A stretch of DNA of 64,000 nt. It comes from Selaginella moellendorffii (taxonomy: Eukaryota; Streptophyta; Lycopodiopsida; Selaginellales; Selaginellaceae). Where the stretch lies: positions 1,474,978-1,538,977 of the forward strand of contig NW_003314298.1 of the NCBI RefSeq assembly GCF_000143415.4, read 5' to 3'. The notes under the pieces were generated by a model that was not told where the DNA came from, ran no database searches, and saw only the letters and a list, made by a program, of their open reading frames with translations. Below are positions 53,802-62,145 of this stretch, piece after piece (positions within the stretch are counted from its first letter, which is position 1; each line of letters opens with the position of its first letter). The position numbers and the translations under genes were made by a program.

Positions 53802-53810
53802 AAACCCTAG
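53802..53810. promoter_or_regulatory. Telo-box upstream of ferroportin
   Basis: AAACCCTAG begins 16 bp upstream of the ferroportin ATG, probably within its 5' leader. Confidence 0.4.
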
Positions 53811-54084
53811 AACCTAGAGAAGAGAACGCCTTCTGGATGCTACCTTTACCTGGTTGAAACCTCTCGTATGGCTGCATTAACTTACACAAAAAGAAATGGT
53901 TAGGTGATTAAAAAATGAAACCATGTAAGTCAAACTCACTTTAATAGACTTCTTTAAAGTTTATTTTCGAGCGAGAGAAAAGATGGCAAATCTCATTAAG
54001 GCTTTTATACCTTTACTAAAATTGTTTAAAGTAAACATTATATGTTTAGTATTAATAACTATTGTTAATACTAAGAAGAGTCAA

Positions 54085-54147
54085 CGGTCGGAATGGTTGG
54101 CTTCTAGAAACTTGGTCCGGGTTCGACTCCCGGATAATGCATTTTTT
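54085..54147 (+). other. tRNA-like 3' half, uncertain
   Basis: CCGGGTTCGACTCCCGG forms a perfect T-arm with a consensus B-box (GGTTCGACTCC), and a run of six T follows shortly after, like a Pol III terminator. I could not pair an acceptor or D-arm upstream, so this is at most a tRNA or SINE remnant. It abuts the stop codon of the Bet v 1-like gene. Confidence 0.25.
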
Positions 54148-54571
54148 AAGACCCCATGGCCGCCTTCTCCAGGTTGCGAATCCCATACGCCAGGAACTCC
54201 TCTTGCGCTTGTTTGCTCTTGGAGCTACTGGAGCTCATCGTGAAGCTCCACTCGATCAAGCAACACCCCTCGCCCAGCGCCGTGAGCTTCATCGTCGCGG
54301 TGTAATCCTCGAGACCCATGTTGCCATCGACGATCTTGTAAGCCAGGGAGTGGCTCCAGTTATCGAGATAGATGAGCTCTTCCTTGACCGAGATCGACAA
54401 ACCTCGAGCATCCGGATAGGACCGACAAAACCTCACGTTCCTCTCGATCTCGTAGCACTCTTGGATGCTTGGAACCCAGCGGTGCAGCGAGAAGAAATCC
54501 GAGGCCACGCTCCAAGCCGCCGACAGAGGAGCCTTGATCGTCGCCGAAACTCTTCCTCGCACCATCTTCAT
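54146..54571 (-). CDS. Bet v 1/START-superfamily polyketide-cyclase-like protein
   Basis: A single-exon gene of 141 aa; the first ATG is at 54571 (MKMVRGRVSATIKAP). The fold signature is the N-terminal strand VSATIKAPLSAAWSVASDF followed by LHRWVPSIQECYEIER, then KEELIYLDNWSHSLAYKIVDG and a C-terminal helix (AQEEFLAYGIRNLEKAA). This matches the plant polyketide cyclase/lipid-transport group that includes lachrymatory-factor-synthase-like and PYR/PYL-related proteins. PYR/PYL gate and latch motifs are not seen, so it is not an abscisic-acid receptor. The ligand is unknown. Confidence 0.8.
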   Translation of the reverse strand: MKMVRGRVSATIKAPLSAAWSVASDFFSLHRWVPSIQECYEIERNVRFCRSYPDARGLSISVKEELIYLDNWSHSLAYKIVDGNMGLEDYTATMKLTALGEGCCLIEWSFTMSSSSSKSKQAQEEFLAYGIRNLEKAAMGS

Positions 54572-54824
54572 CTTGATCACCCGGGTCACGCGAAAGATCA
54601 CAGAGATCACAGAGAACTACAAAGATAATCGATCGATTCGTGAGAGACGAGCGAGTTCGATGACTGCAAAGGAAGAGTGTTTGGCTCGTTTTATACTCGA
54701 CGAGTGGCTGCTCATAGAAGCTGACTTTTGCAAACCAAAATGGCGGCCGCTCGCTCGCGTCAGAGCTGCTTTTTTCAACCACAGAGCAGCGTTTTTCGAT
54801 TGAAATCTTCCACAGGTAAGCTTT

Positions 54825-54960
54825 TGTACGACACACTTCGTATAGCACTTTGTCCGACTCGTAGCTCTACACGTGTCTCTGTACAAGATCATATCAAAAA
54901 CTCTTGTACGATCGTACAGCTAAAGAACCTTGTCCGACTCGTAGCTTTACGCGTCTCTCT
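54825..54960. repeat. 80-bp tandem duplication
   Basis: TTGTCCGACTCGTAGCT appears at about 54850 and 54930, and TTGTACGA precedes each copy (about 54826 and 54904). The copies lie between the divergent Bet v 1-like and MADS genes, in likely promoter or leader sequence. The rest of 54572-55240 holds no supported gene. Confidence 0.55.
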
Positions 54961-55240
54961 CCAAAACCCATATTTTTCACGAGAGAAAAACTGGAAAACT
55001 TTGCGAGTGTTTATGTTCCCGAGCGTACTCTCTCCATCTTTGCAGCTGCCATGGGCCTTTCTTTTCTTCTAATGCGTGTTTTTCGCTGTTAGTCAAGCCA
55101 GTTTATTTTGACAAAGTTCTCTACGTTGGGATTGGAAAATCCAAGTTTGACCAGGAGGAGTGAATCTTTAACCCCTTTCTTATCCCCAAGAAAAGCATAT
55201 TATCAGTGTAAAAATAGGCCGGGCAAACCCTCGAGGGAAA

Positions 55241-55846
55241 ATGGGGAGGAAGCCGACGGACTTGGTGTACATCAGGGAAGAAACCAAGCGGAGGAACACT
55301 TTCAGGAAGAGGTGGGAGGGCGCGAGAAAGAAAGCGGAGGAGCTCCACATACTCACGCGAGCTCGGGTGAGACTCATGGCGAGGTTTGAGGGTGTCTTGT
55401 ATGTGTATAACAGTAGTGCGGAATCCGATGTAAACAATGGGGTGGCGGACAATGATCATCAACAAACGCAAGATGATGTGAATACGAGCAGCGTGGACGA
55501 CAATGGAGAGGAAGAAGATTGTGGCAGTGAGAATGAAAATGTGTATGAGAACGACGAGAATGAGAATGGTGACGAAGATGATGAAGAGGAGAGCGACGGC
55601 GATGGTGATGGCGATGGTGATTGGGATGGTAATGGTGAGGCCACTTTCAAGCCCTACCAACTCAACTTCAGTGACTTTTCCAGCGATTTGAGCTTTGCGA
55701 GCAGGGATGCGGTGGTTCCACAGGATTTGGAGTGGTGTTTTGAGAGGAAAACTCTGGAGCAGCAGCAGCAGACGACTGCTGTGACCAAAGTGAACTACTC
55801 GGAGTTGCTTACTGAGGACGAAGTCAACGGCTTCCTCAACTTCTGA
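55241..55846 (+). CDS. Type I MADS-box protein
   Basis: A single-exon gene of 201 aa, ATG at 55241. The N-terminal MADS domain is diverged: MGRKPTDLVYIREETKRRN, then TFRKRWEGARKKAEELHILT and VRLMARFEGVLYVY, aligning with the DNA-binding helix and beta strands of SRF-like type I proteins. The centre is strongly acidic with Glu/Asp/Asn runs and a GDGDGDGD tract encoded by a GATGGT microsatellite. No K domain. A Gln run lies near the C-terminus. It may bind DNA with altered specificity because several conserved basic residues differ. A second type I MADS gene lies at 25712-26431, with little similarity beyond the domain. Confidence 0.8.
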   Translation: MGRKPTDLVYIREETKRRNTFRKRWEGARKKAEELHILTRARVRLMARFEGVLYVYNSSAESDVNNGVADNDHQQTQDDVNTSSVDDNGEEEDCGSENENVYENDENENGDEDDEEESDGDGDGDGDWDGNGEATFKPYQLNFSDFSSDLSFASRDAVVPQDLEWCFERKTLEQQQQTTAVTKVNYSELLTEDEVNGFLNF

Positions 55847-56006
55847 CCGAGAGAAGTTTCTGTACATACAAGTATTGTTAGGGCTTCCTTGTCATCAAAT
55901 GTAAATAAATCACTAACCTTGGAGGTTCCAATACTTGAACGCTGCCACGTCAGCGTGCCTCCTCCAAGGCACTGATTCAAAGTTTAGGGCACAGGATTAG
56001 AAGGCA

Positions 56007-56936
56007 ATGGACAGCGACGAGAGCGACGAGGACGATGGGTGGAGCGCCAGCGTACGAATCATCACGCCACTGGACATGGACGCCACCGTCACGTTTAGCG
56101 ACGTCGACGACGGGCCGAGCCACTGCTGCCACCACCACCACCACGATTGCCACAGAGAGATCGCTTCCAGCCGCGACGCGATCGATCTGATCGGCCCGCC
56201 GGATCCCGACCCCGAGTATCGCGACGATCACGACGACAATGTGTGCCCAGATTGTAAGGACAGCCACATCCTGGAGTGGAGTGGCGGCCCATCGCTGCCA
56301 AGAACATACCGCGAGGTTTGCCCCGCAGGCCAGTGCGATCAGTCATCCATCTCTTTGATCGACTCCTCTCTCCCTCGCCCCTACAATCCCCCAGTCTCCA
56401 ATCCCCACTCGAGCACTGCCTCCAATACCTCCGCCGAGGATCAAGAGGTCGATCGAATCACCATCCGCGCCAGCGAGAGAGACATCGATCACATCACAAT
56501 CCGGGCGAGGAGCCGATCCCCCGAGCGCGTCACGGTGAGCGTCACGGATCACCACTGCTGCCCGGAGCACCCGTGCTCTTCCTCCCAATCGCGCGATCGA
56601 TCGTCCTCACCCAGCGGCGCGGTGGATCGCATCCGGATCCTGGTGGACAGCGAGGTGGACCACAAGATGGGGCAGCTGCGCAGCGAGATTGGCGCGCTGG
56701 ACGACCGACTGGGAGATCGCATCGAGCGCGCCATCGACTCGGTGGTGGCCAGCAAGCTCATGGACATCACGGATTGCACATCGGAGAGAGTGCTCCGCCG
56801 GATCAACTGTATGATCGATTGCAAGATGAAAGAAGCGATGGAGATGGCCGACTGCGCCGTGAATTCACGGCTCCGGGATGCGCTGGAGGCGGTGATGAAG
56901 GATCTACAGCGTTGCAAGAATAGATTAAACTCGTAG
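56007..56936 (+). CDS. Orphan Cys/His-rich protein with C-terminal coiled coil
   Basis: A single-exon gene of 309 aa, ATG at 56007. I do not recognise the family. Visible parts: an acidic N-terminus (MDSDESDEDDG), a Cys/His cluster (HCCHHHHHDCHRE), a CxxC pair (CPDCKDSH), a middle with imperfect repeats (DRITIRASE, DHITIRARS, ERVTVSVTD), a second cluster (HHCCPEHPC), and a C-terminal heptad-like region of about 100 residues (IRILVDSEVDHKMGQ, LRSEIGALDDRLGDRIE) ending with several Cys. The codon use and GC content match neighbouring genes, and the frame is open for its full length, so I think it is real. It could bind metal, but no standard zinc finger fits. Confidence 0.65.
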   Translation: MDSDESDEDDGWSASVRIITPLDMDATVTFSDVDDGPSHCCHHHHHDCHREIASSRDAIDLIGPPDPDPEYRDDHDDNVCPDCKDSHILEWSGGPSLPRTYREVCPAGQCDQSSISLIDSSLPRPYNPPVSNPHSSTASNTSAEDQEVDRITIRASERDIDHITIRARSRSPERVTVSVTDHHCCPEHPCSSSQSRDRSSSPSGAVDRIRILVDSEVDHKMGQLRSEIGALDDRLGDRIERAIDSVVASKLMDITDCTSERVLRRINCMIDCKMKEAMEMADCAVNSRLRDALEAVMKDLQRCKNRLNS

Positions 56937-57200
56937 CCAGGAAGAAGGATAAATTCGAAGAGCCCTAGATTCCATTTGCCCTAAAAACTGAGTGGGCTAC
57001 GTGGCAGACGCTTGTTGCTTACAAGTGGCAAGCTTGCCACGTGGCATACTCGTGAGCATGCAGCGCGACATGTGTCACTCTATGCGTTTTCAAGAGCTCC
57101 AGCGCATTAGGGCTCTTCAGCTTCTCTCTCCCTAATCTTCTCCCGCAAATCTCCTTCCTTCAAGCTCGCGCGATCTCTCTCTTTGCTAGATCATACAGCG
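56937..57200. promoter_or_regulatory. TSPO promoter with CACGTGGC boxes
   Basis: CTACGTGGCAGA (about 56998) and GCCACGTGGCAT (about 57035) are ACGTGGC (ABRE/G-box) elements upstream of TSPO, followed by a CT-rich leader. In Arabidopsis TSPO is induced by abscisic acid and salt, so these sites are functionally sensible. The motif is seen; regulation is inferred. Confidence 0.55.
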
Positions 57201-57836
57201 ATGGAGTCAGCCGAGGGCCTGAGCAAGAGATCGCTGGACAAGCCCAGCGATCCTGCGCCGGAGGAGGACAAATACCACGGCAAGAGCCCCCAGCGGCAGC
57301 AGCAGCGCGGCGGCGTTCGATCGCTCGCAATCGCAGTGGCAGCGCCATTCCTCCTGGGCGCCGCGATTGGATTCCTCTTCGGCCCGGACAAATGGTACGC
57401 AAATCTCCAGAAGCCCTCTTGGAATCCACCGGGGTGGCTGTTTGGGACCGTTTGGAGCGCCATCTATCCCCTCATGGGGCTGGCTTCGTGGCTTGTCTGG
57501 GCCAACGGGGGCTGGCACAAGCAGTCCTACCCTCTCACTCTCTACGTGGTCCAGTTGGGGCTCAACCTCTTGTGGAGTGCGGCCTTCTTTGGGCTCCATA
57601 ATCCCCTGTTGGCGCTGGCGGATATAGTGGTGCTGGTGGTGGTGGTGCTTGCGTGCATTGCCGCTTTTAAGCCCGTCAACCACGTCGCTGCCAATCTCAT
57701 GCAGGTGTATTTGGCGTGGATCTTGTTTGCGCTTGCTCTGAATGCGAGCATCTGGTACATGAATATGGGTGTCGGTGGTGCTGGTGTTGATCCTGATCAA
57801 GCACAAGTTGCAACTGGTGCTACAAACCAAGAGTAA
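57201..57836 (+). CDS. TSPO: Translocator protein TSPO
   Basis: A single-exon gene of 211 aa, ATG at 57201. A plant-type N-terminal extension of about 45 polar residues precedes five membrane helices. Conserved TSPO marks are KPSWNPPGWLFGTVWSAIYP, LVWANGG, LNLLWSAAFFGL and YLAWILFALALNASIW. Plant TSPO is an endomembrane protein that binds heme/porphyrin and is induced by abscisic acid and salt; it is then removed through autophagy. Two ACGTGGC elements lie upstream. The 3' flank carries a direct duplication of about 50 bp that starts at the stop codon. Confidence 0.93.
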   Translation: MESAEGLSKRSLDKPSDPAPEEDKYHGKSPQRQQQRGGVRSLAIAVAAPFLLGAAIGFLFGPDKWYANLQKPSWNPPGWLFGTVWSAIYPLMGLASWLVWANGGWHKQSYPLTLYVVQLGLNLLWSAAFFGLHNPLLALADIVVLVVVVLACIAAFKPVNHVAANLMQVYLAWILFALALNASIWYMNMGVGGAGVDPDQAQVATGATNQE

Positions 57837-57886
57837 GGATTTGTAATATGATAGTGTACACGTTATTGTCACGTAAACGTTTGTGT
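57833..57886 (+). repeat. TSPO 3' repeat, copy 1
   Basis: The segment starting at the TAA stop codon (GAGTAAGGATTTGTA, then TGTACACGTTATTGTCACG) is repeated at 58001-58051 with few changes. Between them lies A/T-rich sequence. Confidence 0.7.
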
Positions 57887-58000
57887 TATATATTATATAT
57901 TCACTTGTCAACTTGTTCTCTTATCTTGTAGTTATCTAAATCTTGTAAACCATATTCGAGCCAGCATTGTTGATGAGAATCTAGACAAACCAATTGAGAG

Positions 58001-58051
58001 TAAAGATTTGTAGTATAGTGTACACGTTATTGTCACGTAAACGATTATATA
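58001..58051 (+). repeat. TSPO 3' repeat, copy 2
   Basis: GAGTAAAGATTTGTAGTAT followed by TGTACACGTTATTGTCACG, a direct copy of the stop-codon region at 57833-57886. Confidence 0.7.
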
Positions 58052-58099
58052 TTTCTTTCCAGGAAAACAAAATACCTTGACCAAACCTGGAAAACAGCC

Positions 58100-59445
58100 T
58101 TTGTTAGATCAGTCCGCCACCTTGGTGCCACCAGCACCAGCCTTGCAGCTATGATCTGCAAACCAATCACGGGGAGAATGAAATTAATGTCCACTCGCGA
58201 GGAAAAAAAATCAAAAAGGAGAAACTTACCTTGAGGGAGGGGCTCCCCTGCAAATAAAGCTCATTTCCTCAACAATGTTTCTGTTGAGCGCGATCATCTT
58301 TTGGAGATCCGCTAGCTTCCATCACTACTCTCAGCAGTCCCTCATAAAAGCGTCTTCCACTTCGGGAGTGGAAATTCCCGGGTGCCGGCAACTCAAACCA
58401 CCGGGAGAGGCACAGTCACGTACATAAGATCAAGATTGTGGGAAAAGAGCAAGCCTTACAAACAAGTTGCCCACAAAAGAGTCGCTGTCCGGGTACACAA
58501 TTGGCTTTTTAAAGCGTTTCTTTTCTTCAATTGCGCGTCCAAGCTCTCCAAGCTTAATGCAGGGTATTTCAAGTTTTTCTCCATCACTTGGAACTCTGGA
58601 AAAGACAATTCACTCGGTGAAATTAATGAAAGACACTTCCCTGCAAACGAGTCCTTGTCGACTTCACCGTTTTTCGTTGCGATGAGTCCTCTCACTTCAA
58701 GTTTTCCATATGTCCACATATCCGAGCACAGAACCAAGACATAAACCGGAGTTCTGTGCCCCGCGAACAGGTTCCTTGTCTCCTTGGAAGAGTCCATGGT
58801 TCGCAGCATCGTCATGGAACCATTTCCTTTCTACTCGGAGAACGAGCTTCTGCGGATCAAACTCTTGAAAGCTCGTCAATGGTTCTTTTGTTCTCGGCGC
58901 CTGATCCTCTACATAGAAGCCGAGATCGCAGAAACCCCAACCAGTCTCTCCATTACCAAGGTCCGGGCCTCCATTCTCGGATTTCTGAGAGTCTTGAGAA
59001 CCCTGTAAACCTGGATCATCCTGTTGACCTCCCATGAACTCCGCCACGTTGAGACCTGCATGATCAATGGCGGAAACAGCAGGGAGAGCGAAATTCACCC
59101 GTTTGGTTCCAGAATGCCGCTGAAAATCCTCCTGGAGATCTAGCACTCGTGCGATCTTCGTTGCAGTCGGTTGAATGAAGTCGCAAAGTCCAAAAAACAA
59201 AGAGGCAAGCTCTGCATCCCTCTCCAAAATGGCTGTAAAGCATAAAAACGTGTTAAGATATAGCACATAGATATAGAACTGCTTACTTGACTATTTCGCA
59301 ACTCACAACTGACCATAGCCTCGAACAAAACCTCGGGATCCATCATCAATGTGTCAAACTTGTCGATCGTTTGTTGCTCCCCCTTGCTCTCCACAGTGAG
59401 AGAGACGATGTTGATGAATGGATTATTCGCCTTGAACACCGCCAA
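58100..59445 (-). pseudogene. Unidentified multi-exon gene, probably broken
   Basis: Minus-strand pieces with exon-like character: 59445-59300 (NNPFINIVSLTVESKGEQQ), 59240-58990 (DAELASLFFGLCDFIQPTA, NFALPAVSAIDHAGLNVAEF), 58790-58480 (DMWTYGKLEVRGLIATKN, SLSLESLDAQLKK) and a terminal exon near 58150-58100 (DHSCKAGAGGTKVAD then stop), bounded by donor and acceptor-like sites. I could not assemble one continuous frame or recognise a family. The upstream end meets the copia gag at 59423-59445, suggesting the 5' part was lost or displaced by that insertion. Confidence 0.35.
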
Positions 59446-60037
59446 AGTTCATGGCCATGTGAGATGGAACAGATGCGAGCGTGCTAAACGCAGGCGTGAC
59501 GGTTGCAAGCAGCAACGCCCTGGCGCGATCGCCCGTGACAGGAGACCCAGCACCAGTCAATTCAGCCATTAGCCCTCGAATCCGTCCCCCGTACACAGCA
59601 ATGATTTCACCCTGAAGCGCCAAGAATTGTTGATTCAGCAACATGGAAGAATTTGCGGCTTGGGCCACGAAGATCGTGCGAAGCGACGTCCAGATTTCAG
59701 CAGCGGTCTTGGTGAGATCAATCAGCGGCAAGAATTCATCGCTCAATCCCAAGCCAATGACGGTGATGGCTTGCTGATTGCGAAAATCCCAATCTGATTG
59801 TAGCGTCTGCTCAGCGGGACGAGGCTCAGTCCCATCAACGATGTTCCACGCTCGTTTCGCAGAGAGGATCAGCCTGATTCTTGTCGCCCATGTGAAGAAA
59901 TCCGTGCCACTGAATTTCTCCACCTTCTCTGTGAAAGCCACGAGAACTTGAGCAGCAACCGGTGTCGGCGGCGGCGGCGGCGGCAGCGGCGGTGGTGGTG
60001 GGGGCGGCGGAGGTGGTGGTGGGGTTGAAGCGGCCAT
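59423..60037 (-). mobile_element. Ty1/copia gag (UBN2-type) with polyproline head
   Basis: An uninterrupted minus-strand frame of 204 codons. After MAAST and a run of about 22 Pro residues, it shows the copia gag/UBN2 pattern: FSGTDFFTWATRIRLIL, then W and Q positions, LSDEFLPLI, TAAEIWTSLRTIF, LNQQFLALQ. The zinc knuckle that normally follows is missing; the frame ends at 59423. It is oriented head-to-head with the copia pol remnant starting at 60038, so the element has been rearranged. It remains open although pol is frameshifted. Confidence 0.75.
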
Positions 60038-61055
60038 GACAGCAACGTCAAATCAACCAACCAAGATCGTCCCCGAAATCCGATACCATGTTGTGAAGTT
60101 GACCTCTGTGCGAGTGATCCTTGCACTGGCGGCCAAGTACGACCTGGAACTGCACCAGTTGGACGTTCGCACTGCTTTCCTGCATGGCAAGTTGAACGAG
60201 GAGGTCTACGTCACGCAACCACCTGGATTCGTCAAACCTGGTGAGGAACATCTTGTTTGCAAGCTGAATCGCGCCCTGTATGGGCTTAAACAATCCCCGA
60301 GGGTTGGTTTGAACGCATTGATGCGTTCTTCAAGAGCCTGGGTGTGTTCCTCTTGCAGTGGAAGGAAACGTGTACCTGTACAAGTGTGGTGACGATTTTC
60401 TCCTGGTTGCTGTGTACGTTGACGACTGCATTCTCGGTGCAAAAACCCGCCACCTGCTGGACGAGATGAAAAATAAGCTGAGTGAAGAATTTGAGATGTC
60501 TGACCTGGGCGAGCTTCGCCATTTCCTTGGCATCCAAGACTGCTCTCCCGTGGCCACACCTCTTGCGGTCAATCACAAACTCAGCCGTGACATGGCCCCT
60601 GTCACAGAGGAAGAACGAAGGCTTTCGCTCGAGTATGCGTTCTTGCTCCATGGGGCTGCTGTGTCCTGGAGCAGTAAGCGCCAGCCGCTGGTGGCTCTGT
60701 CCTCGACAGAGGCAGAGTATATTGCCCTAACCACTGCCAGCAAAGAAGCGATTTGGTTGACCGAGTTCTGCCGTGACCTGCCCCAGATTCCTGCTTGCAC
60801 CGGCCCTATGGTGCTGTTCTCGGACAACCAAAGTGCTCTTGCACTGGCCGCCAATCCTCGCTTCCATTTTCGGATGAAACACATCGAGATTCGTTTCCAC
60901 AAGTCCAAAATGGAAAGTTGTTGCTGGAATATTGCCCCACCGAGGCAATGGTGGCTGATATACTCACGAAGGCTTTGGCTCGAGACTCCTTTGAACGCCA
61001 TCGCGCTGCACTGGGAGTCTGCTCTCCATCTGTTTCGGCTGAGTGGGAGGGGTAG
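60038..61055 (+). mobile_element. Ty1/copia pol remnant: RT and RNase H
   Basis: Plus-strand copia reverse transcriptase (VVKLTSVRVILALAAKYDL, LDVRTAFLHGKLNEEVY, LNRALYGLKQSPR), a frameshift near 60300, then the YVDD catalytic box (LLVAVYVDDCILGAKT) and LSEEFEMSDLGELRHFLGI. An internal deletion then joins to the DCSPVATPL segment, and RNase H follows (LSSTEAEYIALTTASKEAIWL, FSDNQSALALA, HIEIRFHK; after another frameshift, CPTEAMVADILTKAL). Integrase, protease and LTRs are not seen. Inactive. Confidence 0.88.
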
Positions 61056-61199
61056 TCGTCGCAGTCTCGACCAGCTGACGTGGCATGTCCACGTGGTCAT
61101 GAGTTATGTCCCTTTGAGTCATGCAAAAAGAGTCGGAACACAATGAACGAGCTCATGAGTGTTATGTCCATCCCTTTTAACATCACAACAACCACTGCG

Positions 61200-61570
61200 A
61201 TCGCCCGGGGCCGTGAGGATCGACGAGCTCGCGGTGGCTGTGGAGCTTGCTGGCACGAGCGTGGGCGACGAGGATGGTGTTCCAGGCGATCGGATGCTCG
61301 AATTCTGGGAGACGAGGCTGTGCTCCGGCATACGATCGAACGTCGTCCGATTCGGCGGGCGTGGACGAGCACAGCGCTGGCAAATGGCGTGAGAATGCAG
61401 GTCAGATCGTGCTGGGGCATCACGTCGCGGAAGAAATCCTCGGCCTGGTGGATCATCCCCCCCAGCTGCGCGTACATCGAGGTCCAAGAAACAAGATCCC
61501 TGGCCGGCATCTTGCGAAATATCCTGCGCTCTGCCCGGATGGACGGCGGCGCCAGGATCGAGTTCCAAGA
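61200..61570 (-). pseudogene. PPR pseudogene fragment
   Basis: Minus-strand reading gives PPR pieces in three frames: MPARDLVSWTSMYAQLG, FFRDVMPQHDL, then TFDRMPEHSLVSQN and IAWNTILVAHARA. Frameshifts separate them, and the flanks hold no further repeats. It is GC-rich like the living PPR genes. Confidence 0.7.
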
Positions 61571-61879
61571 CTTTTCTTTCTGTTCTTCTCCAGTTTATTT
61601 TTCATTTGCTTGATCATTGGACCCCGCGCCAATCAAAGTGGTGACTTTTCTTTGGCAAGGGGCAAAGTGGGCGCGGTCGAAGATCAGGGTGACTTCAGTA
61701 CATGTTAGGCCTTCACGACTGCGGACGGGGTGGCCAGTTCTTTTGGGATTTATCATCCCTCTCCAGGGCGTGCCGTGGCTCTCCAAGCAGCAATTGATTA
61801 ACCGTAATGCCAAAAGTTCGTGCCTTTGCTTGAGTTCTTTGCTTAGCAGATAGTTCTACAGGTTTCGACCACAAAGGTA

Positions 61880-62145
61880 GTGACTTTGCATTCGATGTGG
61901 AACGAGGCTTGGTGCACAAGGCAGACTACCCATATATCGGGATGAAACAAGACTGCCAATGTAAGAAAAAGAAAAGTCTGAAGCACGGTGTGAAAATCGC
62001 GGGCTATCGCACGTTTGGAGGAGAGCGGAGGATTCTGGAGGAGTTGAAGATTCAACCTGTTGCAGCTACGGTCTGTGCATCGCGGGACTACCTGAGACAT
62101 GGATCCGGCAGTCTTCGAGCTGCAAATTACACAGCTGGTACTTGC
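61880..62145 (+). pseudogene. Papain-like (C1A) cysteine protease fragment
   Basis: Plus strand: a frame with VERGLVHKADYPYIGMKQDC, VKIAGYRTFGGERRILEEL and KIQPVAATVCASRDYLRHGS aligns with the central part of plant C1A proteases (the GL...YPY...C block, the VxIxGY block and the QPVxVAxxA block). The catalytic Cys region before it, and the His and Asn regions after it, are absent or unrecognisable. A relic. Confidence 0.6.

Noticed and set aside
54571-54610. Longer N-terminus for the Bet v 1-like protein
   Set aside because: The upstream part starts at GTG, not ATG; the first in-frame ATG is at 54571 and suits the fold.
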